Source: Streptomyces kanamyceticus
Lineage (GTDB): Bacteria > Actinomycetota > Actinomycetes > Streptomycetales > Streptomycetaceae
NCBI RefSeq assembly: GCF_008704495.1
Contig: NZ_CP023699.1
Location: 9,610,001 to 9,674,000 of the forward strand
Direction: 5' to 3'
Length of the DNA: 64,000 nucleotides
Shown here: one piece after another, positions 10,701 to 18,623 of the stretch
How positions within the stretch are numbered: the stretch's first letter is position 1
Layout of the letters: every line of letters begins with the position of its first letter
Notes under the pieces: generated by a model
Databases searched by the model: none
Seen by the model: only the letters and a program-made list of their open reading frames with translations
Told to the model about the DNA's origin: nothing
Translations under genes and position numbers: made by a program

Positions 10701-13700
10701 CGCGGCCCCTCGTCGCCGGGGAGCGACGGGTACAGCTGTCGCAGCTCGCCCGCCAACTGGGCGGCGTGTGCGTTCAGTTCGGCGTACGTGAGGGTGCGCC
10801 CCTCGGCCGTCACGACCGCCGGTGCGCCGGGCGTACGGCGTACGGTGCGGGCGAAGCCCTCGGCGATCGTCCGGAAGGCGGGCGGCACCTCGGCGGCCCG
10901 GCCCGGCTCGGGCAGCCCGCGCCGGTAGGGCGCCACCAGCTCGGCGGGCGTGCCGTCCACGCCCTCGGCCAGCAGATCGAGGCCGCGCCGGAACAGTCCG
11001 GCGAGGGCCGCCACGTCGGCGGCCTCGAAGTGACGGGCGTCGTACTCCCAGAGGCAGTCGAAGCCCGTGCCGCGCTCGACCACCGAAAGGGTCAGCGGGC
11101 ACTTCGCGTCGGCCGGTGGCCGCCACTGGGGGCGGACGGCGCAGCCGGGCAGCTCCAGCGCGTCGAAGTCGGTGTTCTCCAGGACGAACAGGAAGTCGAA
11201 CGGGGCGCCGTGGTCCACGCGGTCGGCCAGCACGTCGGCGAGTGACACGTCCTGCCGGTCGAGCACCGACTGCACGGCGGCGCCGTGCCGCCGAAGCTGG
11301 TCGCGCAGGGCGTCGCGCGGCGTCACGTCGAGCGGGAGCAGCACGGTGTTGGCGAACATGCCGACACCGGACTCGAATTCCTGCACGGGACGGTTGGCCA
11401 CGGGGCTCGCGATGCGCGGCCGGGTCCCGCCCGTGACTCCGTAGAGGCTCCAGGCGTAGACGCTCAGGAGCAACTGGAAGCGGGTGAGGCCGAGTTCGGC
11501 GCAGAGCCGGTCGAGGCCGGAGCGGCGGCCCTGGTCGAGCGAGTCGCGCAGCAGCCGCCCCGCGGCGCCGTCCACCGGGTGGGCTTGGTCGAGGGGCTCG
11601 TCCCTGCCCTCCAACGTCCGGTAATGGTCGGTCAGTTCGGTGCGTTGAGTGCGGTACCCCTCGTGGGTGAACCACTCGGCCTGCCAGGCGGCGAAGTCGA
11701 GGGGGGTCGGGACGGGCGCCGTGTGCTGTTCCTCGATCTCGCCCTGTGCGGCGGCGGCGTAGTCGGCGGAGACCTCGCCGAACAGCACGTTGAGCGACCA
11801 GCCGTCGACGGCGATGTGGTGCAGGCGCAGCAGCAACTCGCCGCCGCTGCCGTCGGGGTGCGGCAGCCAGCCCGCGCGGAAGAGGCGGGGGTCGGCCAGG
11901 TCGAAGGGTTCGGCGAAGAAGGCGTCGGTGGCCTCTGACGCCTCTGGCGCCTCGGTCAGCTCAGGCGTCTCAGGCAGCTCGGTCCAAGGGTCGTACGGCT
12001 CGGCCACCACCTGCCGCAGTCCGCCCGGCGTCGCCTCGTAGGCGGTGCGCAGCGCCGGATGGCGTGCCACGAGGCGGCGCAGCGCGTGCCGGAGCACGGC
12101 GGTGTCGACCTCGCCGTCGATGCGGAAGACCATCGGTACGTCGTACGCGCGGGAAGCGGGGTCCTGCTGCTGGAGGAGCCACAGCCGTTCCTGCTCGGCC
12201 GTCGCGGGTGCCGAGAGCGCGCCCGTCGGTGCGACCGGGGCCGGATACGGCGAGCTCCCCTCGGCCGCCGCCGCGGCCAGCTGCGCGAAGTCGCCCCGCA
12301 GGATCAGCGCCTGGGGCACCTCGCAGCCCCAGCGCCGCCGGGCCTCGAAACGCAGCCGCAGCGCCTTGAGGGAGTCGCCGCCGACCGCGATCCAGCGGTC
12401 GGCGAGACGCAGCCCGTCCACGCCGAGTACCTGCTCGGCCAGGTCGAGCACCTCGCGCTGCCAGGGGGTGAGGTCCGCGTCCCCCGTCCCGTCGCGCCGC
12501 CAGGGGGCGTCGTCCCGGGCGAGGAGCGCGGCCATGTCGACCTTGCCGTTGGCGTTGAGCGGCAACTCGTCGACCAGGTAGGCCCGGTGCGGGCGCATGT
12601 AGGCGGGCAGCGCGGCGGCCACGTGCCGGTCGAAGTCGTCGAAGGACAGCTCGGCGCCGAGCACCAGGTAGGCCAGCAGCTCGTTGACGCCGCTCGTGTC
12701 GCGGCGGGTGCACACGTATGCCTGGCGCACCGCCGGATGGGTCACGATCTGCCGTTCCAGCTCGCCCGGTTCGACGCGGAAGCCGCGGACCTTGACCTGT
12801 CGGTCGGCCCGCCCGACGTACTCGACGTCGCCCGCCTCGTCGAGCCGCACCAGGTCGCCGGTGCGGTAGTGGCGGGCGGAGCCGCCGTCCGGACCTCGCA
12901 GGGTGACGAAGCGCCGCTCGGTCTCCTCGGGGAGATTGCGGTAACCGGCCGCCAACGCCTCGCCCGCGAGGCAGAGTTCGCCCACCTCGCCGGGGTCCGC
13001 GATCCGGTCGCCGTCCGCCGTCACCAGCAGGTCGGTGCCCGGCAGCGCGCGCCCGATCGGCACCACCTCGCCGTCGAAGTCCCGGGGGATCGGGTGGCAG
13101 AGAGCGAAGGTGGTGGTCTCGGTGGGGCCGTAGACGTTGTGCAGCTGCGTGGTGCTTTCGGGGTTGTCGCGGTACCAGCGGCGGATCAGCCGGGCATTCA
13201 ACTGCTCGCCGCCGACAAGTACTTGGCCGATCGTCGAGAAGCAGTGCGGCGCCTTGTCGACGACCGCGTTGAACAGCGCCACGGTCATGAAAAGGACGTC
13301 GACGCGCAGCCGCGCGAGCTCCGCCGCGAGCACGTCAGGCGTCTGCGCCGTCTCGTCGCCGAGGATCACGCAGCAGCCGCCGGTGAGCAGCGGCACCCAG
13401 ACCTCGAAACTGAGCGCGTCGAAGGCGGGGTTGGACAGGCACGAGTACCGCGCGCCCTCGTCGATGCGGAGGTAGCCGGGCCGTGCCAGGCGCAGGATCC
13501 CCGCGTCGAGCACCTCGACGCCCTTGGGGCGGCCGGTGGTGCCCGAGGTGTAGAAGACGAAGGAGACCGGCGCGGCACCTTCCTGCCGCGCGGGGAGGGC
13601 GCCCTCGGCGGCGGTGGCGCTCACGTCGCCGGCGTACGCGTCGTCGGCGTACGCGAGCAGCTCCGCGACCGGCAGCGGCCGGACGCCGGGCGGCAGGGCG

Positions 13701-14086
13701 TCCGGTTCCGTGCCCGCGTGCAGGACCGCCACGCAGGCCGAGTCGGTGAGGATGTGCCGTCGCCGGTCGGGCGGGCTCTGGGCGTCGAGCGGCACCACCA
13801 CCGCACCGGCGCGCAGGATGCCGAGCATGGCGGGCACCAGCTGCCAGGAGCGCGGCAGACAGACCGCGACGGCCTGGCCGGGACGTACGCCGTGGGCGCG
13901 CAGCGCGGCGGCGACGGACGCGCTCGCGGCATCGAGGTCCGCGTAGTCCAGGCGGTGCGCGCCGTCGACGACCGCGAGGGCGGACGGATGGCGGCGCGCC
14001 CGCTGGAGCACGGCCAAGGCGAGGTCGCCGACCGGAGGGAGACCGTCGGCCGGGGCGTGGGCGGACGGACGCGCCGCGGAATCCAT
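4778..14086 (-). CDS. hybrid NRPS-PKS: A-PCP-C-A-PCP-KS-KR-ACP-TE, no AT domain
   Basis: A 3102-residue assembly-line enzyme. Approximate order: A1 15-530 (YTSGTTGRPKG near 175); PCP1 with GGDSL near 570; C with HHIAVDGW near 758; A2 1075-1575 (TSGSTGTPKG near 1236); PCP2 with GATSL near 1626; KS with active Cys in AACASS near 1846, His in EAHGTGT near 1983 and His in SQIGHLG near 2022; a KS-linker region with no AT; KR with GGTGGIG near 2516 and Tyr in GQFDYAAAN near 2646; ACP with GADSL near 2797; TE with GWSFGA near 2935. The A1 pocket reads DAFFLGVTF, which suggests a branched aliphatic acid. A2 reads DVQFVAHVV, the proline type. The predicted product portion is aliphatic residue, Pro, then beta-hydroxy C2 extension. 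Malonyl must be supplied in trans. The ATG overlaps the upstream stop as TGATG, so the two genes are coupled. Confidence 0.93.
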   Translation of the reverse strand: MDSAARPSAHAPADGLPPVGDLALAVLQRARRHPSALAVVDGAHRLDYADLDAASASVAAALRAHGVRPGQAVAVCLPRSWQLVPAMLGILRAGAVVVPLDAQSPPDRRRHILTDSACVAVLHAGTEPDALPPGVRPLPVAELLAYADDAYAGDVSATAAEGALPARQEGAAPVSFVFYTSGTTGRPKGVEVLDAGILRLARPGYLRIDEGARYSCLSNPAFDALSFEVWVPLLTGGCCVILGDETAQTPDVLAAELARLRVDVLFMTVALFNAVVDKAPHCFSTIGQVLVGGEQLNARLIRRWYRDNPESTTQLHNVYGPTETTTFALCHPIPRDFDGEVVPIGRALPGTDLLVTADGDRIADPGEVGELCLAGEALAAGYRNLPEETERRFVTLRGPDGGSARHYRTGDLVRLDEAGDVEYVGRADRQVKVRGFRVEPGELERQIVTHPAVRQAYVCTRRDTSGVNELLAYLVLGAELSFDDFDRHVAAALPAYMRPHRAYLVDELPLNANGKVDMAALLARDDAPWRRDGTGDADLTPWQREVLDLAEQVLGVDGLRLADRWIAVGGDSLKALRLRFEARRRWGCEVPQALILRGDFAQLAAAAAEGSSPYPAPVAPTGALSAPATAEQERLWLLQQQDPASRAYDVPMVFRIDGEVDTAVLRHALRRLVARHPALRTAYEATPGGLRQVVAEPYDPWTELPETPELTEAPEASEATDAFFAEPFDLADPRLFRAGWLPHPDGSGGELLLRLHHIAVDGWSLNVLFGEVSADYAAAAQGEIEEQHTAPVPTPLDFAAWQAEWFTHEGYRTQRTELTDHYRTLEGRDEPLDQAHPVDGAAGRLLRDSLDQGRRSGLDRLCAELGLTRFQLLLSVYAWSLYGVTGGTRPRIASPVANRPVQEFESGVGMFANTVLLPLDVTPRDALRDQLRRHGAAVQSVLDRQDVSLADVLADRVDHGAPFDFLFVLENTDFDALELPGCAVRPQWRPPADAKCPLTLSVVERGTGFDCLWEYDARHFEAADVAALAGLFRRGLDLLAEGVDGTPAELVAPYRRGLPEPGRAAEVPPAFRTIAEGFARTVRRTPGAPAVVTAEGRTLTYAELNAHAAQLAGELRQLYPSLPGDEGPRSVALYFQPSAEHVVALLALARLNLTIVPLDPSYPPELLRQILAQAEPLCVLVPQDEEAPGLLDAIAPEGPPRHPVALSARPPLPADTPGPAPHDGRRPLYTLFTSGSTGTPKGVRVPDRTLCNLLQWQAESGGLASAAVTQQFSMLSFDVSFQEIFGTLCGGGRLHLVRPEWRHDVPALLDRLEAGGVERLFLPYVALQLLAEHGVRLGRHPSRLREVVTAGEQLLCTDAIRRWFAGLPGARLFNHYGPTETHVVSALRLDGDPADWPERPAIGAPVAGAWLRVVDEADEPLPPGRTGRLLIGGPMAAPCYLGDPSLNADRFVDLPGLGTFYRSGDLARFDGDGLLHFRGRDDQQIKLSGHRLELGQVEAALLRHPDLVNAVVVRDGARLVACLQCRDDAPDPDPADLARHLAPLLPPYVRIDRFRRVARLPLTPSGKLDRRAAVTVPGEELSERSSAGPERAARPARSAREALLTELFESVVGRSIGPEQRFFDAGATSLDLMRFHLRCTAEPGLTFTIPDLFEHVTIRSLAGFLDGRDVPGRRTADAEEPDRVAPGPADEPIAVIGMAVRLPGADDLAAFWEMVRDGGRGVEHFEAAEGLVGARSQMSGLLSFDPEHFGISRQEARLMDPQQRHLLMSSVQALAHAGIADASGQRIGLVAGCGENTYFQSMLRNVDPERLPDGFQLALHHEKDFLTTKVAYHLDLSGPAFTVQAACASSLVAVHVAAGLLRQGDAEVMLAGGVLVDRLLTDGYAYRPQHIFSDDGHCRPFSDDAGGTVGASGVGVVVLKPLRLARRDGDTVYAVVTGSALNNDGAGKLSYSAPSLPGQREVIRAALRRSGRDGADLGYVEAHGTGTRLGDPVEVGALRQAFGLDHDLDGSRQCALASVKSQIGHLGAAAGVVGLVRAALAVHHGVIPPNVDFRRLNPQIGTDAGPFYLPTEALPWPDGRPRVAAVSSFGIGGTNAHLLLEADGPELSPIPPTPQLDVSACLLLSSSSEQALRADAARIADYLQARPEAYGQVLRHLQAGRTPGRWRAAEACADAASAVAWLCTVSGVEVAPGDAAPAALSAEGRTADEVADAWLSGRAVHWPAGPAQAPWDFPPPAFALAEYDIEQTASASARSGADGGRPQRLPESDWLHQPHWVRLSRATADAPRVPGLLVAMTAGPLDADAVRPFEAVYDRVVRVTAADAFARLADDVYEVDPADPDSLRKLIAELADAGPAGIDWLHALPLAVTGPVGDDSLELARWACLDTPSALLRAAAGLPPSVRLRPWWISYGAQPVEGTVQRPESGLLAGAGEVAPQECGIDGHWLDLPTADPADWAPSVAALLAGSDHAAALPRRIALRQGYWWRQALLPVAAPAPTAPSALPAGPATYLVLGGTGGIGCAIAAWLLAETDCRVLLMSRQPRLPADLAQWADRVDLVRADLAEQTADEVLARVEEITDRVDGVVHAAGVAGGALLARRDAAALRRVTDAKAGGALLVERLIARHRPAFAVYCSSMAALFGGVGQFDYAAANGLLDGFARYRSGPAETTLRIAVDWDVWSEVGMARNALHADARHQAHLAVGLAVKEGRTLFSRALRLQLPQLMVSTTDIEEARTFYAPQGDAPSFETGRESIAPASARAPATVSDRSAEARLTDLLCGLLGIDELDPDASLYDHGADSLTLLDLIAEVEQHHGVSVELSRLSHRVSLNEVLARVEEAAPGAADPSEEPVTLEVWQEGTGRDLVCLIHPVGGDIQAYRALVSGLDPRLTVCLIPDPALRRPDLPAWSTTERARRYQDALRARFPHGEWRTHLVGWSFGAWVAQAMAAGARDAGRPFDGLHLLDPPPPDAAPRFQEYDESRIEAVFAHELSQSGSGAPAGPQAQAYAERLAHCCRANLRGMAEHEPPRLTGTPTWLWLACRPVPELPAHGSPEHQQGLWQERLDDLKDCRKIDVTHYDIVRAPWAGTVADAVNAAFPSPVEAR

Positions 14087-17000
14087 CAGCTCTCCCGCGC
14101 CTGGTCCGAACCGCTGCCGGAGACGGAATCCGGGCCACTCCCGGAGACGGATCCCGACCCGGCCCCCGCGAGCCGCTCCAACTCGGCTTCGATCGTCGCC
14201 GCCACCCGCAGGACCTCCGAGGACTCCAGCATCTCCCAGTGGTCGCACTTGACCGACTCGACCACGTGCTCGCCTTCGGCGCGGCGGCGCCAGAACTCCC
14301 GTACGGCACCTAGCATCTCGTCCGTCGTGCCCTCGACGGCCTCCAACAGGACCGTGCGCGCCGTGGTCGACGCGGGGACGTGGTCGCGCGAGGTGTGCAG
14401 GTTGTGGTTGTAGATGTGGTGGTACTGCTCGATCTGCCGGTCGTCGATGCCGGGGTACATGCCGTTGAACTTGATGAGCTTGTCGCGGAACTCCGCCATG
14501 CCCACCGGTTCGGTGGCCACGCGCAGCGCCGGGTCGTCCGTGGCCTGCGTGTCGAGCAGCACGACGCTCAGCCGCTCGCGTCCCGCCGCGGCGAGGCGGC
14601 GGCCCATCTCGTGGGCGACCAGGCCGCCGTAGGAGAGGCCGGTGAGGACCAGCGGCCCGTCCGGCAAGGGCTCGATGAGCTTCAGATACGCCTCGGCCAT
14701 GGCCTCGACCGAGGGCAGGAAGTCCTCGCCGGGGTTGACGCCGGGCGACTGGATGCCCTGGACGCCGACGGATTCCGGCAGGGCCTTGGCGAGCGACAGA
14801 TAGCAGAACGCGGTGCCGCCCGCCGGATGGACGCAGACCACCCGGGCCCGCCCCTCGCCCGCGCGGAACTCCAGGAGGTTGCTCGGCGGCGGACCCGACG
14901 CGCCCCTGCGCAGCCGCTCGCCCAGCGCCTCGATGGTCGGGTGCTGCAGGATGTCGCGGACCGGCAGCGTCTCGCCGAACTCCTCGCGGACGGCGTGCGC
15001 CAGCTTGATGGCGGAGATCGAGGTGCCCCCGACGTCGAAGAAGCTGTCGCTGATGCCGATCTCGGACTGCAGCAGCAGCCGCTGCCATATCCGGTACAGC
15101 GCCAGCTCGACGTGGTCGCGCGGACTCGCCTGGTTGACCTGCACGGGGCGGTCGGCCCGCGCCTTGGCGAGCAGTGCCGCGCGGTCGAGCTTGCCGTTGG
15201 TGGTCAGTGGCAGCTGCGGCAGTTCGACGAAGTACGCCGGGATCATGTAGGCGGGCAGGCGCTGCCCGAGCGCGGCGCGCCACGCGGCGTAGGACCGCGG
15301 CGCGGCGTCTCCCACGCCGACGGCCGCCACCAGGAACTGGTCGCCCGCGTCGTCCCGGTCGGCGAGGACCGCGGCCTCCACGACGCCCGGCTGGTCGAGC
15401 AGCGTCACCTCGATCTCACCCGGTTCGATGCGGAAGCCCCGCAGCTTCACCTGGTGGTCGTTGCGACCGGCGTACACGAGGTGGCCTTCGGGCAGCCAGC
15501 GCGCCTGGTCGCCGCTGCGGTACATGCGCTCACCGGGTACGAAGGGGTCGGCGACGAAGCGCTCCGCGGTCGCCGCGGTCCGGCTGAGATAGCCGCGGGC
15601 CGTACCCGCGCCCGCGACGTACAGCTCGCCGACGACGCCCACCGGCACCGGCTGCAGCCGCTCGTCGAGCACGTAGGTGCGCATGTTGGCGATCGGCGAG
15701 CCGATCGGGGACTGGCGCGCGATCGGCCGGATGTCGGGGTACGCGGTGCAGTACAGCGCGGTCTCGGTGGGCCCGTAGCCGTAGAGGATGCGCAGTCCTG
15801 GCAGCGTCTGTTCGAGGCGGTGCAGGCCGTCCTCGGGCAGGGATTCGAGGCCGGTGTGGATGAAGCGCAGCGCGAGACCGGCCAGGCGCTCCTCGGGCGC
15901 CTCGCAGAACCACTTGACGTAGGCGGGCGGCAGGAACACCTCCACGATGTGCCGCTCGCGCAGCCAGCCCGTCAGGAGCTCGGGGTCGTGGCGCACATCG
16001 CCGGGCACGAGATCCAGGGTGCCGCCGCTGGTGAGGGGCAGCAGGAACTCCTGGATCGAGGCGTCGAAGGCGAAGCTCGGCCACATCGCGGAGGGCAGCC
16101 CGGGCGTCGTGCCGAACGTGGCGATCCAGTTGTCGAGGACATTGAGGATGCCCCGGTGCGTGGCGGCCACCCCCTTGGGGCGGCCGGTCGAGCCCGAGGT
16201 GTAGATGACGTACGCCAGGTTGTCCGGTCGGTAGCCGATGCCGGGCGCGTCCTCGCGGAGCCCCTCGGCCGTCACCTCGGTGAGGGTCGGCCAGCCGTCC
16301 GGCGGCGCCGCGGCATCGGTCAGGACCAGCGCGGCCCCGGCGTCCGCGACCATGCCCGCGAGCCGTTCCTGGGGCAGCGCGGGATCGAGCGGCAGATAGG
16401 CGCCGCCCGCCTTGAGGATGCCCAGCATGGCCACCACGAGGTCCACCGAGAGGTTCAGGTGCAGACCGACCACGTCATCGGTGCGTACACCGCGCGCGAT
16501 CAGGGCGTGGGCCAGGCGGTTGGCGCGCCGCTCCAGGGTGGCGAAGTCGAGCTGCTCGCCCTCGTGGACCACCGCGGCCTGATCGGGCCGCTCGCGCACC
16601 TGCGTCTCGAACCGCTCGACGAGACCGGCCGGGTCGCCGGGCCGCCGGGTGTCGTTGAAGCCCGTCAGGATCCGCCGGCGCTCCTGCGCGTCGAGCAGCG
16701 TGAGGGCGGCGGCGGGCCGCTCCGGGTCTTCGGTCATCTGGCGCAGGACCAGGCCGAGTTGGTGGCCGAAGCGTTCAGCGGTCGACGCGTCGAAGACCGC
16801 GGCGGCGTACTCCAGAGAGCCCACGACGCGGCCGTCGTCCGGCGTGAGGGACAGCGTCAGGTCGAACTTCGCGACGGTGTACGACGAGGGGAGCGGCGTG
16901 ACCGCCACGCCCGGCAGCGTCAGTTCGTCCCGCTCGGCGCTCCGCCAGTCGAAGAACACCTGGAACAGCGGTGTGTGGGCGAGGCTCCGCTCCGGATTCA

Positions 17001-18030
17001 CCACGTCGACGACCTGCTCGAACGGCAGCTCCGCGTGCTCGCGCGCCGCGAGCGACACGTCCCGTACGCGGCTCAGGAGTTCGGCCACCGTCGGCTCGGC
17101 CGAGAGGTCGACCCGCAGGGCCAGCGTGTTGGCGAAAAGGCCGATCAGGCCGTCGAATTCGGTACTCCCGCGCTGGGCCGTGGGCGTGCCGATCACCACG
17201 TCGGTCTGCCCCGAAAGACGGGAGAGGGCCAGCGCCCAGCCAGCGAGGACGACCGTGGACACCGTGCAGTCGTGGCGTCGCGCGAGCTCCTCCAGCGCCG
17301 CGGTGAGTTCCTCGTCGAAGGCGAGCGGCACCCGACCGCCGCGGACGTCCTGCTCGGCGGGGCGCGGCCGGTCGGTCGTCAGCTCGAGAAGCGCTGGGGC
17401 GTCCGCGAGGGCCCGCTGCCAGTAGGCGCGCTGCTGTTCGGCGGCACCCTCGGTCAGCCACTGGCGCTGCCGGGCCGCGTAGTCGGCGTACTGCACCGCC
17501 AGCGGCGGCAGCGGGTTGGCCGCGCCCTCGGTGAACGCGGCGTAGAGCGTGCCGAGTTCCCGGGTCAGGACGTCCAGCGACCAGTCGTCGGCGATGCTGT
17601 GGTGGAGCGTCAGAAGCAGGACGTGGCGGTCGGCGCCGAGCGCTGTCAGGCGGCCGCGGGCCAGCGGACCGCGTGCCAGGTCGAACGGCGTGGTGGCCTC
17701 AGCCCGCTGGAGCGCGACGAGTTGTTCTTCCGCGTCCGGCTGGCCGGTCAGGTCCTCAAAAGTGAGCGGGAAGCCCGCGTCGGCCGGACCGATCTCCTGG
17801 AACGGCGTGCCCGCCACCGTCGTGAAACGGGTCCGCAGCACCTCGTGACGGGAGCTCAGCGCGTCCAGGGCGCGGCCCAGTGCCGCGCGGTCGAGGGAGC
17901 CCGTCAGCTCGACCGCCAGGGGCAGGTGGTGCGCCTCGCTCGGGGTCCGCATCTGCGCCAGGAACCACAACCGCTGCTGCGCGTAGGACAATGCGGTGGG
18001 GGAATTGCGGAACTCTTGGTTCGCGGGCAA
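14086..18030 (-). CDS. single-module NRPS: C-A-PCP-TE
   Basis: A 1314-residue protein and the first gene of the two-gene assembly line. The condensation domain (about 10-440) carries HHSIADDW, where the usual HHxxxDG glycine is Asp. The adenylation domain (about 450-950) has YTSGSTGRPKG and YGYGPTETA. Its pocket residues read DAQFITGLY, which I cannot assign to a substrate. The carrier domain has Ser in VGGTSISA (about 1010). A type I thioesterase (about 1070-1300) carries GLSYGG and ends before a repetitive Gly/Ser/Asp tail. An N-terminal C domain without a partner could acylate from a CoA donor or accept a chain in trans. The TTG start at 18030 is preceded by GGAGAG. It is followed without a gap by the hybrid NRPS-PKS. 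Having its own TE is unusual for the first enzyme of a line. Confidence 0.93.
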   Translation of the reverse strand: MPANQEFRNSPTALSYAQQRLWFLAQMRTPSEAHHLPLAVELTGSLDRAALGRALDALSSRHEVLRTRFTTVAGTPFQEIGPADAGFPLTFEDLTGQPDAEEQLVALQRAEATTPFDLARGPLARGRLTALGADRHVLLLTLHHSIADDWSLDVLTRELGTLYAAFTEGAANPLPPLAVQYADYAARQRQWLTEGAAEQQRAYWQRALADAPALLELTTDRPRPAEQDVRGGRVPLAFDEELTAALEELARRHDCTVSTVVLAGWALALSRLSGQTDVVIGTPTAQRGSTEFDGLIGLFANTLALRVDLSAEPTVAELLSRVRDVSLAAREHAELPFEQVVDVVNPERSLAHTPLFQVFFDWRSAERDELTLPGVAVTPLPSSYTVAKFDLTLSLTPDDGRVVGSLEYAAAVFDASTAERFGHQLGLVLRQMTEDPERPAAALTLLDAQERRRILTGFNDTRRPGDPAGLVERFETQVRERPDQAAVVHEGEQLDFATLERRANRLAHALIARGVRTDDVVGLHLNLSVDLVVAMLGILKAGGAYLPLDPALPQERLAGMVADAGAALVLTDAAAPPDGWPTLTEVTAEGLREDAPGIGYRPDNLAYVIYTSGSTGRPKGVAATHRGILNVLDNWIATFGTTPGLPSAMWPSFAFDASIQEFLLPLTSGGTLDLVPGDVRHDPELLTGWLRERHIVEVFLPPAYVKWFCEAPEERLAGLALRFIHTGLESLPEDGLHRLEQTLPGLRILYGYGPTETALYCTAYPDIRPIARQSPIGSPIANMRTYVLDERLQPVPVGVVGELYVAGAGTARGYLSRTAATAERFVADPFVPGERMYRSGDQARWLPEGHLVYAGRNDHQVKLRGFRIEPGEIEVTLLDQPGVVEAAVLADRDDAGDQFLVAAVGVGDAAPRSYAAWRAALGQRLPAYMIPAYFVELPQLPLTTNGKLDRAALLAKARADRPVQVNQASPRDHVELALYRIWQRLLLQSEIGISDSFFDVGGTSISAIKLAHAVREEFGETLPVRDILQHPTIEALGERLRRGASGPPPSNLLEFRAGEGRARVVCVHPAGGTAFCYLSLAKALPESVGVQGIQSPGVNPGEDFLPSVEAMAEAYLKLIEPLPDGPLVLTGLSYGGLVAHEMGRRLAAAGRERLSVVLLDTQATDDPALRVATEPVGMAEFRDKLIKFNGMYPGIDDRQIEQYHHIYNHNLHTSRDHVPASTTARTVLLEAVEGTTDEMLGAVREFWRRRAEGEHVVESVKCDHWEMLESSEVLRVAATIEAELERLAGAGSGSVSGSGPDSVSGSGSDQARES

Positions 18031-18623
18031 GGCTGACTCTCCACTCCGAGGGAACCCTATTCACGGTGGTGACGGGATATCGCCCGGCAGGGTCTGCCGA
18101 GCTCAAAAGCTGCCCCTCAACGCTTCATTGCGGTCCCGTAATGCACGTGCCGACCTTCAAACGCGATGATTGATCAATGCCTCGGAACCTGTCAATGGCC
18201 AGTCGTACGAGCCGCAACACTCCTGGCCCCAGGACGTGCGACCTGTCCGAACGGGCAGGAAGAAAGGTACGAAAGGGCAAGCGGAGTGGCGGGCATTGCC
18301 ATTTGAGATGACCTGCTATGCGGCGCGCGAGGAAAGGTGCGGTGAAATCCGGGGAGGGCGGGAAAGCGGGAAAGCCGGTGAGGCCGGGAAAAACCGCGGG
18401 GGATCTCCCGTGCCTGCCGCGCGCCTCGGGCCTGGGTCGCCACTTGATCTCTCCGTTACACGGATCTCGGTCGAAGCGAGTACTGACTCCGCCCCGGCGG
18501 TCCTGACGGCGCCCGCCCCGCCGTCTTGACAGCACCCGCCCCTCGGCGATCGCCTGGAACCCGCCGTGGCGACGGGCCACGGCCGCCATGGCGCCGAGCG
18601 CGGGCACGGGGGAGCGAGGGACC
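18031..18623. other. 593-base intergenic region, divergent control region of NRPS genes and ArsR-like regulator
   Basis: No gene is supported here. The NRPS gene leaves to the left and the DUF5937/ArsR-like regulator to the right. The part next to the NRPS start (about 18050-18200) is less GC-rich than its surroundings and holds the perfect 10-base palindrome ATTGATCAAT at 18169-18178. The middle part (18240-18400) is purine-rich, with repeated GGGAAA-type runs. A frame open from about 18170 to 18529 has no ribosome binding site and no recognisable protein character. It is probably the promoter and leader region for the assembly line; no confident -35/-10 pair was found. Confidence 0.5.

Noticed and set aside
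14087..15283. N-terminal extension of the hybrid NRPS-PKS frame by about 400 residues
   Set aside because: The extension is Arg/Ala-rich nonsense opposite the well-supported PCP-TE part of the first NRPS; the ATG at 14086 overlaps that gene's stop in a normal coupled arrangement.
4943..18036. Very long open frames on the plus strand opposite the NRPS-PKS genes
   Set aside because: They are mirror frames caused by high GC content. Their products are Arg/Gly/Val-rich without domains, and the opposite strand encodes complete enzymes.
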